Shown one piece after another: positions 1 to 8,017 of a stretch of DNA of 16,341 nucleotides. Below the pieces are notes generated by a model. That model saw only the letters and a list, made by a program, of their open reading frames with translations, made no database searches and was not told where the DNA came from. The DNA lies in assembly GCA_001797905.1 (NCBI GenBank), contig MGQS01000131.1, positions 11,889 to 28,229 on the forward strand. The letters run 5' to 3'. This DNA comes from Deltaproteobacteria bacterium RBG_16_54_11. GTDB lineage: Bacteria > Desulfobacterota > B13-G15 > RBG-16-54-18. Positions within the stretch are counted from its first letter, which is position 1. Every line of letters starts with the position of its first letter. The translations under genes and the position numbers were made by a program.

Positions 1-210
1 TATCATATTATTTTGACCAATAAAACAACAAAAATCATGTACGATGATATGCTTGAAGCGAGCGCACCCTCCCCTTGCCGAGCCGGCAGTATGGAGCGTA
101 GCTTGTCCTGTAAACACGAAGATAGGTAAGGGAGTTCTTTGCGTCAAGGTCGAAAAAAATTATCCCTCTCGTGCCTCGAATCTTCTCCCCATTGCTCAGA
201 AAATAAACTT
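1..210. other. Non-coding left edge, no gene recognised
   Basis: Short open frames exist on both strands here, but none has a convincing ribosome binding site, a recognisable protein motif or protein-like composition. I see no promoter or structured RNA that I can defend. It leads directly into the palindromic repeat cluster that starts near 211. Confidence 0.5.
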
Positions 211-430
211 TCAAATCCCCCAAACCCCCCTGGCCAAAGGGCCACCTCCGGTTTTTTCAAGGGGGGCAAAGGGGGGATTTATTATTTTCCCCATCACGCC
301 ACGACGTGACGGGATTCCCGCCGGAGGAGTTCTTCCCCCTTTAGCAAAGGGGGATCAAGGGGGATTTTCCTCGCCAAGGCGGGATTCCTGAAGGTGGCTC
401 TGACCAAAGGGTCACCTCCGGCGGTTTAGC
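211..430. repeat. Cluster of C/G-rich palindromic intergenic repeats
   Basis: Several inverted repeats are packed together. AAATCCCCC at 213-221 faces GGGGGGATTT at 271-280. CCCCCTTT-AGC-AAAGGGGG at 335-353 is a perfect 8-bp hairpin. A smaller hairpin unit occurs twice, near 230-251 (TGGCC-AAAG-GGCCA then CCTCCGG) and near 401-422 (TGACC-AAAG-GGTCA then CCTCCGG); the single change in one arm is matched by the complementary change in the other. GGGATTCC also recurs at 311-318 and 381-388. Similar C-rich intergenic repeats are common in Desulfobacterota (from general knowledge). A long open frame over this stretch (44-391) is a by-product of the repeats. Confidence 0.75.
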
Positions 431-463
431 CAGTGGATGATGTATCCGCCATGACCGATTGCC

Positions 464-493
464 TTGACTAGAGCAAACAATGCGGATTATAGT
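464..493 (+). promoter_or_regulatory. Sigma-70-type promoter for the 542-3302 operon
   Basis: A -35 box TTGACT (464-469) and a -10 box TATAGT (488-493) each match five of six consensus bases, with an 18-nt spacer. Transcription would start near 500 and give a leader of about 40 nt before the Shine-Dalgarno at 528-534. The -35 box sits exactly on the TTG at 464 that a naive caller would take as the methyltransferase start, which argues for the later GTG. Confidence 0.6.
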
Positions 494-541
494 ACACAAG
501 GAAAAAGGAAACTTCTACACCATGCGCAAGGAGGCTTGAGG

Positions 542-1285
542 GTGGACAGAAAAGAGAGGCTTGAGGAGGAATTTGAGGTGGGTGAAGAGGATGAGGCCAT
601 CCATGAGTACGAGGCGCTCACGGACGGTTATCTCCACATTACTGCCTCGCTCATCGCTGATGAAATCGCCAGCCTGGCCAAGGCACGCCAAGGGGTCGCT
701 GTCGATTTAGGGGCTGGGCCGGGGAGCCTGGTCAGGGAGTTGTCCCTCCGTTTTCCTCAGCTGCTGGTCATAGGATTGGACATCTCCCTTTCCATGACTA
801 AACTGGCAAGAGAGCGGGCCAAGGTCGAAGGTATGAAAAATGTGGCGTTTGTGGTGGCCGATGTGCATCACCTCCCTTTTCAGGCTCAGTCCCTGGAAGT
901 GATCGTCAGCCATGGGGCAATGCACCACTGGCGCAGGCTCGATTGCGCGTTGGAACAGGTGAAACAATCCCTCGCGGAAAAGGGGTTCGTCTACCTGAGC
1001 GATCTGAAACGTGATACCCCTGATGCATTGGTCCGGCACATAGCATCCCTCTTAAATCAGAAACAGGCACGGGCCTTCTTAAACTCGATACAGGCGGCCT
1101 ATACCGTTGAGGAGCTCGCGGCATTGGTTGCTGCGGTTGGCCTGGACCATATGCGGGTGGAGCCGGAGGCATTCTCCCGCCGGACTATTGCCAAAAACAT
1201 CCGGAAATTGAAGGAGTCACCCATGAGGGGGATGCGCCAGGCCGCCATCAACCTCCGGCTGGTCCGCGGAGCTGGCACGGTATAA
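542..1285 (+). CDS. Class I SAM-dependent methyltransferase
   Basis: A 247-residue protein with a Rossmann-type methyltransferase fold. Motif I, VDLGAGPGS, lies at residues 54-62; the acidic residue that would hold the SAM ribose is D80 (VIGLDIS), and motif III is around D107 (VVADVHHLPF). The HGAMHHW stretch (124-130) matches the post-motif of the UbiE/small-molecule methyltransferase group. The substrate cannot be read from sequence. I chose the GTG at 542 because AAGGAGG (528-534) lies 7 nt upstream and a good promoter covers the alternative TTG at 464. It is the first gene of a likely operon with the folate-ligase-like gene 87 bp downstream. No metal or Fe-S motifs are visible, and it is predicted to be cytoplasmic. 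Confidence 0.85.
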   Translation: MDRKERLEEEFEVGEEDEAIHEYEALTDGYLHITASLIADEIASLAKARQGVAVDLGAGPGSLVRELSLRFPQLLVIGLDISLSMTKLARERAKVEGMKNVAFVVADVHHLPFQAQSLEVIVSHGAMHHWRRLDCALEQVKQSLAEKGFVYLSDLKRDTPDALVRHIASLLNQKQARAFLNSIQAAYTVEELAALVAAVGLDHMRVEPEAFSRRTIAKNIRKLKESPMRGMRQAAINLRLVRGAGTV

Positions 1286-1372
1286 GGGGCTGGGACTATC
1301 AGACGTACGGAACAAAAAGAGAGCCTCCTTTCCCCTCCCCTCAAGGCCGGCATCAGGGAGGAGATCTGGGCA

Positions 1373-2038
1373 ATGATGTCAGCCGACTCACACGGGTCAA
1401 TCCCCACCTTTCCAGGACAAAACAAGGCAGCTGAGCGACTGAGGAGCTTCACGATCTACCAAAGGGCCAAAACCATCATGGTCCCCCCTGATCAGGCCCA
1501 GCTGCAGGTCAGGGTCAACGCCCTGATGGACGGCAAGAGGCTCATCATGGCAACGCCGGGCTTGCGCGACGGCTTCTACCTCTTGCACAAGGCGGAGATT
1601 AAGGTCAGGGATTGGAAGCAGGCAGCCCGCAGCTCCGGCGTTCGGAGGTTCGGCAAGAGGCTCGGCACCGCTCGCGAAGAGATAGGGCATATAGATCTGT
1701 TGGCTACCGGCGCCGTGGCTGTGGATCTCAAGGGGGGCAGGGTCGGCAAGGGGAGCGGTTACTTCGATCTGGAATACATGATCTTGCAGGAGATCGGCTC
1801 TGTAAACGAAGGGACCCCCATTATCGCTCTGGTGGATGACCTCCAGGTGCGTGAGGAGGTGCCTATGGAGGCGAAGGACGTGGCCGTAGACTTCATCTGC
1901 ACCCCCACCAGGGTCATCCAGATAGAGAGGCGCCTTGAGCGTCCCTCCAAGATCCTCTGGGACCTGCTGGCAGAGAAAACAATCAGAGGGATGCGCCCGC
2001 TCAAGGAGCTCAGGAAAAGCAATGAAAGGAAGGATTAA
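1373..2038 (+). CDS. 5-formyltetrahydrofolate cyclo-ligase family protein
   Basis: A 221-residue protein resembling the 5-formyl-THF cyclo-ligase/MTHFSD family, which converts 5-formyl-THF to 5,10-methenyl-THF with ATP in the classical enzymes. The nucleotide-binding motif is visible as GKGSGYFD (125-132; family form GKGxGYYD), with the upstream DLLATGAVAVD strand. The start at ATG 1373 has a GGGAGGAG Shine-Dalgarno about 9 nt upstream. Codons just upstream in the same frame (1352-1372) read IREEIWA, which looks like the conserved N-terminus of the family, but no ATG, GTG or TTG precedes them before the stop of the previous gene. The 3' end overlaps the next gene by 17 nt, implying translational coupling. 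It may be a divergent paralogue rather than the housekeeping enzyme. Confidence 0.8.
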   Translation: MMSADSHGSIPTFPGQNKAAERLRSFTIYQRAKTIMVPPDQAQLQVRVNALMDGKRLIMATPGLRDGFYLLHKAEIKVRDWKQAARSSGVRRFGKRLGTAREEIGHIDLLATGAVAVDLKGGRVGKGSGYFDLEYMILQEIGSVNEGTPIIALVDDLQVREEVPMEAKDVAVDFICTPTRVIQIERRLERPSKILWDLLAEKTIRGMRPLKELRKSNERKD

Positions 2039-3302
2039 GCCGCACGGGCTCATAGGGGTTGCCCTCTTCTGTCTGGCCGTTGTCATGCTGGGCCGGGGTC
2101 GAGAGCCATTTACCACCTATTTTTACTCCTTTGCCTGGTGGTCCTATATCCTGGCAGTTGATGCCCTGGTCTACTGGATGCAAGGGGAATCCCTCATCGT
2201 CGGCAGGACCCGCACCTTCCTGCGCATGATCCCGTTGTCCATCTTCATCTGGTGCATATTCGAGGCTTTCAATTTTCGCCTGGCAAACTGGCACTACATC
2301 AATCTTCCCCCTGAGGTCTGGCTGAGGTGGATCGGCTACGCCGTCGCCTATGGAACGGTCCTACCGGGGCTATGCGAGACCATGCACCTCTTACAGGCAA
2401 TCAGGCCCTTCAGGACCGTATCATGGGGCAAGCTGCACCCCTCCCCTCTCTTCCTTCGGACCTCACCCGCCATAGGGGGATTTGTTCTGCTTGCTGTCCT
2501 TCTCTTCCCCCGGGTCTGCTTCCCTCTGGTCTGGATAGGCTTTGCCCTGCTCATCGAACCCATCCTTTACCTTCGGGGGGGCGACTCCCTGCTGCGCGAT
2601 ATCGAGAAGGGCGCGCTCAGCAGGCTCCTGACCCTGCTGACAGCGGGGTTGGTCTGCGGCCTTCTCTGGGAGCTGTGGAACTTTTGGGCCCAGGCAAAGT
2701 GGATCTACACGGTACCTTTTTTCGAAGAGGTAAAACTATTCGAGATGCCGCTGCTGGGATTTCTCGGGTTTCCCCCCTTCGCCGTGAGCGCATACGCCAT
2801 GTACCGCGCTCTCCTGCCGGCGATGCAGCGAGGAGGTAGCGGGCGGAGAGGCATCTGGTGGTTTTTGATTGTCCTTTTTTGTCTCCTCTGCTTCGCCGGC
2901 ATCGATCGCTATACGGCAGTCTCTTTCATCCCCTTGATCAGGGATTTGCCGGGGGTGCAGGAGGAATGGAAGGATCGCATCCAGAAGGCGGGGATGGAGA
3001 AGGTTCAGGATTTACTCCGCCTGGAGGTGTCGGGTCTGGTTGACCTCGGTATTCCTTTGCCCGAGGCGGAGGAAGTCATTCAAAAAGCCGAAATGATTGC
3101 CCTGAAAGGGATGGGCCTGGAAAACTATTGCCTGCTCCGAGAGGCGGGGGTGAAGGATCTCGCCGAGCTCGCTCACCAAGATCCTCAAGATCTCTATCGA
3201 ACGATACAGGGAAAGGCCCGCCTTCTGCGCACACGCCATCGAACCCCCTTCCCTGCCCTGGTAAGACTTTGGGTGAGGGAGGCGAAAAAAAGGGTAGAAT
3301 AG
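2022..3302 (+). CDS. Polytopic membrane protein with C-terminal helix-hairpin-helix (DUF4332-like) domain
   Basis: A 426-residue protein. Residues 1 to about 300 hold eight or nine hydrophobic segments (for example around 9-25, 37-55, 68-85, 103-120, 150-190 and 278-300), rich in Trp and Phe. From about residue 305 to the end it is a soluble, charged tail. The stretch ALKGMGLENYCLLREAGVKD followed by LAELAHQDPQDL is the pattern of DUF4332 / helix-hairpin-helix modules, which usually bind DNA or proteins. The start at ATG 2022 is preferred over an upstream ATG at 1935 because 1935 lies deep in the preceding gene, while AGGA at 2012-2015 precedes 2022 by 6 nt. It is the last gene of the operon. 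Function is unknown; coupling to a methyltransferase and a folate-ligase-like protein is suggestive only. Confidence 0.8.
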   Translation: MKGRIKPHGLIGVALFCLAVVMLGRGREPFTTYFYSFAWWSYILAVDALVYWMQGESLIVGRTRTFLRMIPLSIFIWCIFEAFNFRLANWHYINLPPEVWLRWIGYAVAYGTVLPGLCETMHLLQAIRPFRTVSWGKLHPSPLFLRTSPAIGGFVLLAVLLFPRVCFPLVWIGFALLIEPILYLRGGDSLLRDIEKGALSRLLTLLTAGLVCGLLWELWNFWAQAKWIYTVPFFEEVKLFEMPLLGFLGFPPFAVSAYAMYRALLPAMQRGGSGRRGIWWFLIVLFCLLCFAGIDRYTAVSFIPLIRDLPGVQEEWKDRIQKAGMEKVQDLLRLEVSGLVDLGIPLPEAEEVIQKAEMIALKGMGLENYCLLREAGVKDLAELAHQDPQDLYRTIQGKARLLRTRHRTPFPALVRLWVREAKKRVE

Positions 3303-3343
3303 GTTGTGCGGAAAGACCGCGCAGGAGCTCCGATATCTCTGCT

Positions 3344-4531
3344 TCACACGGTGATGATGCGGGAAGATTCCTCATCCTTTTCCTTGCCGCCGCGCTCTCT
3401 TTCCAGGAGCGCATAGAGAGATTTGAGCAGAAGGTTCCAGACAAAGGGGTTGGGCTCGATGGCGCTGAAGGGGGTCTTGAGATCGACGGCAGCGCTCACC
3501 GCCATGCCGGCCTCTCTTTTTTTCCCCATCTTCCACAAGATGTAGGCCATCTCCTCCAGGCGTCTCTTCCACAGAAGCCTCTGCGCCTCGGGGAAAAGCT
3601 CATGAAGGGCCTCTTTGTAGAGAGAGTTAAGCCGCGCATCCTTTTGTTGAGGGGTAAGGACAATGTGGCTCGCCTCAGCCTCCTTGATGGCCTCGGCATA
3701 CTTCCGCACTGCCTCGGGGTTCAGGAACCACGAGGAGAAGGGTGCGATCCGATGCAGCGCTGCCGACTCCTTGAGGAGCCTTGAGTTATCCTTTGCCGCC
3801 TCCTCTTGGATATGCCGGTAGATCAGGGGAACCGGGCCATCCCACCTCACGTCGTTTAACCCCTTCTCGGCATCCTCATATCTCAAAGGGAGGGGCTTGC
3901 CATGACTTTTTGAAAACTCGGCAGCCTCTGTGAGCACCTGCGCGCAGTACCCTCCCGGCGCCTCCACCACCGGGAACTCGACAGAGACGAGGGATTCCTC
4001 AACAAACTCTTTCAGGCCCTTTTTAGTCATGTCGTAGATCTCAAGGCGCTGAATCCCGTCCAGGTCGCTCACGATGCTGAAATAGACCCGCGCCCCTCCG
4101 TGAGCACGGGGGCGCGCAATGATGACGACCCTGCTGCCCTGAGAGTCCATGGCCCCCACATACCCCTGGGGCGCTCCGGGTTGAGAGAGGCGTAATATTG
4201 GCTTCTCAGGGGAGGCCTTTTTCTCCCACTCTACCCCCCTTTGCCTGAGACGGTAGAGGGCCTTCTTGATGGCCTTGAGGACCCTCTTGTCCTGGAGCAT
4301 TGCCGCCATCTCTTCGAGGAGCAGGGCGGTCTGGGAGGTGGAAAGTTTGGCCAGACCATCGATCACGGGAATAGCAAGAGATGCTTCTTGCTGCAAATAA
4401 GAGGAGATCCTTTGCAGGATCTCCTGGGGTTTAACATCGCCGGCTTGGGCAACCTCCACCTCGTGGAGGATTTCCCGGATTTTCTTTGTCACTGTCGCAT
4501 CTGCTTCACTGTCCTTCCCCCTGGCGCTCAT
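3344..4531 (-). CDS. Conserved hypothetical protein, alpha-helical
   Basis: A 395-residue protein that I do not recognise by family. No signal peptide, membrane segment, cysteine cluster or nucleotide-binding motif is visible. The N-terminal 110 residues are helical and HEAT-like (TALLLEEMAAMLQDKRVLKA and AIKKALYRLRQRG). The middle (about 110-215) reads as beta-rich, with VVIIARPRAHGGARVYFSIV. The C-terminal part (about 290-385) is helical again, resembling a TPR/HEAT bundle. It starts 6 nt after the stop of the CBS-domain gene, with GGAG 9 nt before the ATG, so the two are almost surely co-transcribed. Its 3' end faces the end of the 542-3302 operon across a 41-bp gap that holds a short GCGG/CCGC hairpin but no U-tract. 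Confidence 0.75.
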   Translation of the reverse strand: MSARGKDSEADATVTKKIREILHEVEVAQAGDVKPQEILQRISSYLQQEASLAIPVIDGLAKLSTSQTALLLEEMAAMLQDKRVLKAIKKALYRLRQRGVEWEKKASPEKPILRLSQPGAPQGYVGAMDSQGSRVVIIARPRAHGGARVYFSIVSDLDGIQRLEIYDMTKKGLKEFVEESLVSVEFPVVEAPGGYCAQVLTEAAEFSKSHGKPLPLRYEDAEKGLNDVRWDGPVPLIYRHIQEEAAKDNSRLLKESAALHRIAPFSSWFLNPEAVRKYAEAIKEAEASHIVLTPQQKDARLNSLYKEALHELFPEAQRLLWKRRLEEMAYILWKMGKKREAGMAVSAAVDLKTPFSAIEPNPFVWNLLLKSLYALLERERGGKEKDEESSRIITV

Positions 4532-4537
4532 TCCCTG

Positions 4538-5143
4538 TCACTCCGTCATAGAAACCACCTTGTACCCAACCTCCTCGATCTCTTTGGCCAGTGAGTGGAC
4601 GTCGCACTTGGTGAGCCGCAGATAATAGACCCGCTTGGTGCGGTCCTGGTGTGCGGACATGCCGACGCTGATGATCTCGCTCCCCTGATCCCTGATGATC
4701 CTGGAAACGTTTTCGAAGGCATGAGGCTTCCCCCCAAAAATCACATCGATGCGGGAGCTCTCCTGCAAGATCCCCATCACTTCGATGAAAGCGGCCATGA
4801 TATCGGCAACCGTGATGACCCCTACCAATTTGCCCTTATCCACGACAGGGAGACCCCCGATGCCGTGACGATGGAGGAGCTCAGCCGCCTCCTCAAGGTT
4901 GGCATCCGGCGAGATGGTAATGGGATCCTTAAGCATGATATCCCCGATGGACACCTGCTCGATGAGAGAGGCCAGATAGGCCTCGCGTATATCCCTCTCA
5001 GTTACCCAGCCAAGCAACTCCCCCGCTTCGACGACCGGCAGATGACGGATGGAGTGCTTCTTCATGAGGTTGATGGCGTCGGAGACAGTAGCCTCTTTTC
5101 TCGTAGTCACCAACTTTTTGGCCATCCTCTTTTTGACCTTCAT
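4538..5143 (-). CDS. CBS-CBS-ACT domain protein (AcuB-like)
   Basis: A 201-residue cytoplasmic sensor. CBS domain 1 covers about 8-58 (IRHLPVVEAGELLGWVTERD), CBS domain 2 about 67-120 (GIGGLPVVDKGKLVGVITVA), and an ACT-like domain about 130-201 (IDVIFGGKPHAFENV through VYYLRLTKCD). CBS pairs bind adenine nucleotides and ACT domains bind amino acids or small ligands; this order is that of AcuB-type proteins. The target it controls is not evident; the downstream 395-residue protein is the best candidate partner. AAGGAG lies 7 nt before the ATG. A plausible promoter with an extended -10 is at 5185-5213. The gene is divergent from the HEAT-repeat gene. Confidence 0.85.
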   Translation of the reverse strand: MKVKKRMAKKLVTTRKEATVSDAINLMKKHSIRHLPVVEAGELLGWVTERDIREAYLASLIEQVSIGDIMLKDPITISPDANLEEAAELLHRHGIGGLPVVDKGKLVGVITVADIMAAFIEVMGILQESSRIDVIFGGKPHAFENVSRIIRDQGSEIISVGMSAHQDRTKRVYYLRLTKCDVHSLAKEIEEVGYKVVSMTE

Positions 5144-5184
5144 CTCTTCACTCCTTGAAAGAATGCTTGTTCAGGCTTCTTTGT

Positions 5185-5213
5185 TTATTATCATGTGCCC
5201 TATGAAAAAGCAA
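5185..5213 (-). promoter_or_regulatory. Candidate promoter for the CBS-ACT gene
   Basis: On the minus strand a TTGCTT -35 (5208-5213) and a TAATAA -10 (5185-5190) are 17 nt apart, and TG one base upstream of the -10 makes it an extended type. It gives a leader of roughly 35 nt. The -35 match is only partial. Confidence 0.35.
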
Positions 5214-5356
5214 GTGAAACCCCTCATGCGGAGGCGCAGCATTCCTCTTGCAGAGATCGCCTAATCAGAGTATACCTATGACAAGGTAGTCTTCTTTCTA
5301 AACAGGCGGACCACGAACAGTCGTTCGATAGGTTCAAGGGGCGAGATGAGGGAATC

Positions 5357-6205
5357 ATGCACAAGGGGGAGAACAACCATAGCGGGTTTATAAAAGGCCT
5401 TTACCTTCTTCTCTTCTTCGTATTTCTTTTCCCCGCAAATGCCTTGTTACAAGATAAAAAGGGGATAGAGGAGTTGATCCGAGACCTGGGGGCGGAGAAA
5501 CCCCTCATCCGCAGGGATGCGGCCGCGGCATTGGGAAGGGCCAAGGATGCCAGGGGGATGGAGCCTTTGCTCAAGGCATTGCAGGATGAGGATGAAGGGG
5601 TGCGCAGGGAGGTGGCAAAGGCATTGGGCGAGATCGGGGATCCCGGAGCGGTAAGGCCCCTGGGGGCGATGCTGGAAGATACCGATGAATTTGTACGGGT
5701 GAATGCCCTGGAGGCCTTGGGGCGGATCAAGAGTGATGAGGCGGTGGATTCGATCATCGCCGGGCTGAAGAACGCCAACCCCCTGGTGAGGATGAGCGCA
5801 GCCGCATCCCTGGGGAGGATAGGGAATAAAAAGGCCATCCCCCCCCTGGAAGAGGTGGCCAAAAATGACGCCCTCTCCCACGTCCGCTTTGCAGCCGAGC
5901 AGGCGCTGGCACAGGTCAAGGGTGAGGCGATCGTGAAGGCGCCCGAAAGGGAGAGGACGCAGAGGGTCGTCACAGATGAGAAGGGGATACCGTCGCTAGC
6001 CGAATTGGAACAGGCGGCTGAGAGGATAAAAGGCGAATACGGTCTCATCTTGGATTACAAGAAATACGACATCATGGATCTGCTGGACATCAAGGCGCGG
6101 ATGCGGATGAGGCATCCGGGCGATACCATGGAGAGCTTGCTGGGAGACCTCTTGACGCAGGAGGACAAGGAGCGAAATAGACGCCTCTTTGAGCCGAAGC
6201 AGTAA
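5357..6205 (+). CDS. HEAT-repeat protein with N-terminal export signal or anchor
   Basis: A 282-residue protein. Residues 12-30 form one hydrophobic segment (GLYLLLFFVFLFPANA), a signal peptide or membrane anchor with Ala-x-Ala at its end. Residues about 36-190 are roughly five PBS-lyase-type HEAT repeats with recurring AAALGR, AKALGEIGDPGAV, ALEALGRI, AASLGRIG and AEQALAQV helices. The C-terminal 90 residues are charged and helical. HEAT repeats form a protein-binding solenoid, so this is probably an envelope scaffold; the partner is unknown. The ATG at 5357 has GAGGGA just upstream. The gene stands alone, divergent from the CBS-ACT gene. Confidence 0.8.
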   Translation: MHKGENNHSGFIKGLYLLLFFVFLFPANALLQDKKGIEELIRDLGAEKPLIRRDAAAALGRAKDARGMEPLLKALQDEDEGVRREVAKALGEIGDPGAVRPLGAMLEDTDEFVRVNALEALGRIKSDEAVDSIIAGLKNANPLVRMSAAASLGRIGNKKAIPPLEEVAKNDALSHVRFAAEQALAQVKGEAIVKAPERERTQRVVTDEKGIPSLAELEQAAERIKGEYGLILDYKKYDIMDLLDIKARMRMRHPGDTMESLLGDLLTQEDKERNRRLFEPKQ

Positions 6206-6416
6206 ACCGCAAGCAGGGCAGCGTATATAATACTCGCCCCGATTCCTCCCTCTTCTTCTTACGGACGGCAAACGAGGCTGTACATGAGCTGGGTTATACC
6301 GGCGGGCTCGAAGGCTGTCCGGCACCGAGAAGGGTGATCTGTTTTCCCCCTACCTCGGCAAACACCAACCAAAAGAATTATTGCCGCACCAAGATCGCCT
6401 TCTAGTCTAGAGAAGA

Positions 6417-6794
6417 TTACATGTCTGAAAGGGTACAATCAGGGAGGATCCGCACCCGGCAATTTTTATTGTCGTCAAGGGATTGGTAATCATCATACGT
6501 TGGATTCTTGGAACAATACGTTGTCTGACAGGTCATGTCCCGATAAATAAGGAGTGTCTCTTCGGGTTTTAGTATAAGGAGGTGATCGTGCGCCCAGAAG
6601 GTGCAGGGGCCGCCATTGCGTGCATACCAAACATCGATAGTGGTCTGATTCCCGATATAGATACCCTTTGCACCGCAGGGGTCTTTATCTGCCGCAGACA
6701 AGAGCGGAAATACCAGCATAGTAATAACCATGCAGAGGGAAAGGATGCCCTGCAATAGTATTCTTTTAACGATGAATCGAGTTGATGGAGACAT
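6417..6794 (-). CDS. Small secreted six-cysteine protein
   Basis: A 125-residue protein with a clear signal peptide (residues about 7-35, ending LLSAA) and a mature part of about 90 residues containing six cysteines (40, 64, 89, 94, 112, 120), enough for three disulfides. I do not recognise the family. A full anti-SD complement, GGAGGTGA, lies 11-14 nt before the ATG at 6794. A GTG at 6809 overlaps that same SD and would add five residues, so I prefer the ATG. Base composition is noticeably more AT-rich than in the neighbours, hinting at separate acquisition. It is divergent from the DUF3108 gene, with about 195 bp between the starts. Confidence 0.65.
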   Translation of the reverse strand: MSPSTRFIVKRILLQGILSLCMVITMLVFPLLSAADKDPCGAKGIYIGNQTTIDVWYARNGGPCTFWAHDHLLILKPEETLLIYRDMTCQTTYCSKNPTYDDYQSLDDNKNCRVRILPDCTLSDM

Positions 6795-6988
6795 ATCCGA
6801 TCTTTTCACCTCCCGACGGAAATATCAGAAAAATACCCTTATCGGTTTTGAGAACAGTTGACTTATTGTATCGTAGCATGGAACGCAAAAAAAGAAAAAA
6901 GAAAGATTTTTTTTGGAATCTTCCGGCTTACCACTTGCCTTTACTTCGGCAGAGCGGATATAATGGCCAACGCTGTACAGGAGGAAGC

Positions 6989-7777
6989 TTGATCCAAAGG
7001 TTGAACGTATCTCAAGGAACGGCGCATAGGATGGGGATCCTCGCCCTCTCGTTCCTCCTGCTTGCCGTGAACCTCCCCTCGGCCGTTGCCGGCCCCGTTA
7101 GACCGTGGAATGGGGTACGCTTCCACTACCTGGCCTATAAGCTGGGCGCTACCGTCGTCAAGGCCTCGCTCTCCATAGAACGCGATGGCCCCTTTCACGT
7201 GGTGAAGGTTACCGTGGATTCCGTCGGTGTTACCCGTCCCGTCTTTCGGATGCACAACCGCTTCACCTCGTATATCAAAGAGGCTGGATTAGAGCCTTGG
7301 CGTTACATAAAAGAAGTGGATCAAAGGGGGATCTTTTCAAAGAAAAAGCGCTACACCGATATCCTCACCTTCGATCCTCGTAATGGCAAAGTAATTGTTG
7401 AACGGCTGAACCCCCCCGGCGTGCAAGAAATATCCGTCCCTCCCCAAACCTATGATCCGTTGGCCGTCTTCCTCAAATTTTTTCTAGGAGCAGAGGCGCA
7501 GGATGGCCATACGATAGTGATGAGGATATTTGATGGGATCAAGCTAAAAGAGGTAACTTTTTGCGCTGGCTGCGGCGAGATAACTACCTCCCCGTACGGT
7601 GTGGTGAAGGCCATATCATTGGAATCCAAGGTCCCCTTCAGCAGCTTGGGAGACAGAGAGGGGACCATAAAGATATGGTATACCGATGATGAGAGGAGGT
7701 TTCCCGTCGCCATGTCCCTGAAACTTCCCTCGGTGGGGAAGGTGGAGTTTGAGTTGGACAGGGTTGAGACATGGTAG
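6989..7777 (+). CDS. DUF3108 family envelope protein
   Basis: About 262 residues (TTG start), exported through a signal peptide with hydrophobic core ILALSFLLLAVNLPSAVA. The mature part is beta-rich, with the family pattern of a Tyr/Leu-rich first strand (GVRFHYLAYKLGATVVKASL), an RYTDILTFDPRNGKVIVER segment, a DPLAVFLKFF segment and a C-terminal IKIWYTDDERRFPVAM. DUF3108 proteins are predicted periplasmic beta-barrel-like lipid-binding folds; the function is not established. Start: a TTG at 6989 follows AGGAGG by 4 nt and supplies basic residues for the signal n-region. An ATG at 7031 would leave no positive charge and lacks a good SD, so I favour 6989. No terminator is visible downstream. 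Confidence 0.75.
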   Translation: MIQRLNVSQGTAHRMGILALSFLLLAVNLPSAVAGPVRPWNGVRFHYLAYKLGATVVKASLSIERDGPFHVVKVTVDSVGVTRPVFRMHNRFTSYIKEAGLEPWRYIKEVDQRGIFSKKKRYTDILTFDPRNGKVIVERLNPPGVQEISVPPQTYDPLAVFLKFFLGAEAQDGHTIVMRIFDGIKLKEVTFCAGCGEITTSPYGVVKAISLESKVPFSSLGDREGTIKIWYTDDERRFPVAMSLKLPSVGKVEFELDRVETW

Positions 7778-8017
7778 GTTATTTACTATAGGTGCAGGGA
7801 GATGACGTTAGAACCCTCTTCGCCTGTTTTCTCCTGCGGTATATACATTCCGTTATAAAAAGGTAAAAAAAAGTCTTAAAGGCGCGTGAATGCAGCAGCG
7901 CCAGCAATAGTCGCGGTTGTCGCCTGCTATCAATAATTAACTATGGTCGCCCGGGATTAAAACAATTGCCCTTTTTCGTAGAGATACGTCCCTGAAGTTT
8001 GTATGAGGCAGATTATT
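7778..8017. other. Intergenic gap between convergent genes
   Basis: A 240-bp stretch between the 3' ends of the DUF3108 gene and the reductase-like gene. It has AT-rich patches and short G/C runs, but I find no terminator with a U-tract, no promoter and no protein-like frame. Confidence 0.4.

Noticed and set aside
44..391. 115-residue open frame over the left-edge repeats
   Set aside because: Its sequence simply translates the C/G-rich palindromes; there is no ribosome binding site or recognisable motif.
464..541. TTG start at 464 for the methyltransferase
   Set aside because: The TTG lies inside a -35 box, while GTG at 542 has AAGGAGG 7 nt upstream and gives a sensible protein length.
1935..2021. 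Upstream ATG at 1935 for the membrane protein
   Set aside because: It would overlap the preceding gene by 104 nt, and the extra residues are low-quality and lack a Shine-Dalgarno.
3303..3343. GCGG/CCGC hairpin between convergent genes as a terminator
   Set aside because: The stem is only 4-5 bp and there is no U-tract on either strand.
5192..5263. Short plus-strand frame (23 codons, very basic) between the divergent CBS-ACT and HEAT genes
   Set aside because: No ribosome binding site, and it overlaps the promoter candidate of the CBS-ACT gene.
6232..6325. Minus-strand piece with YYIRCPACG, looking like a zinc-ribbon end
   Set aside because: Only one CxxC is present and the frame then runs antisense through the HEAT-repeat gene; it is at most a decayed fragment and not supported as a gene.
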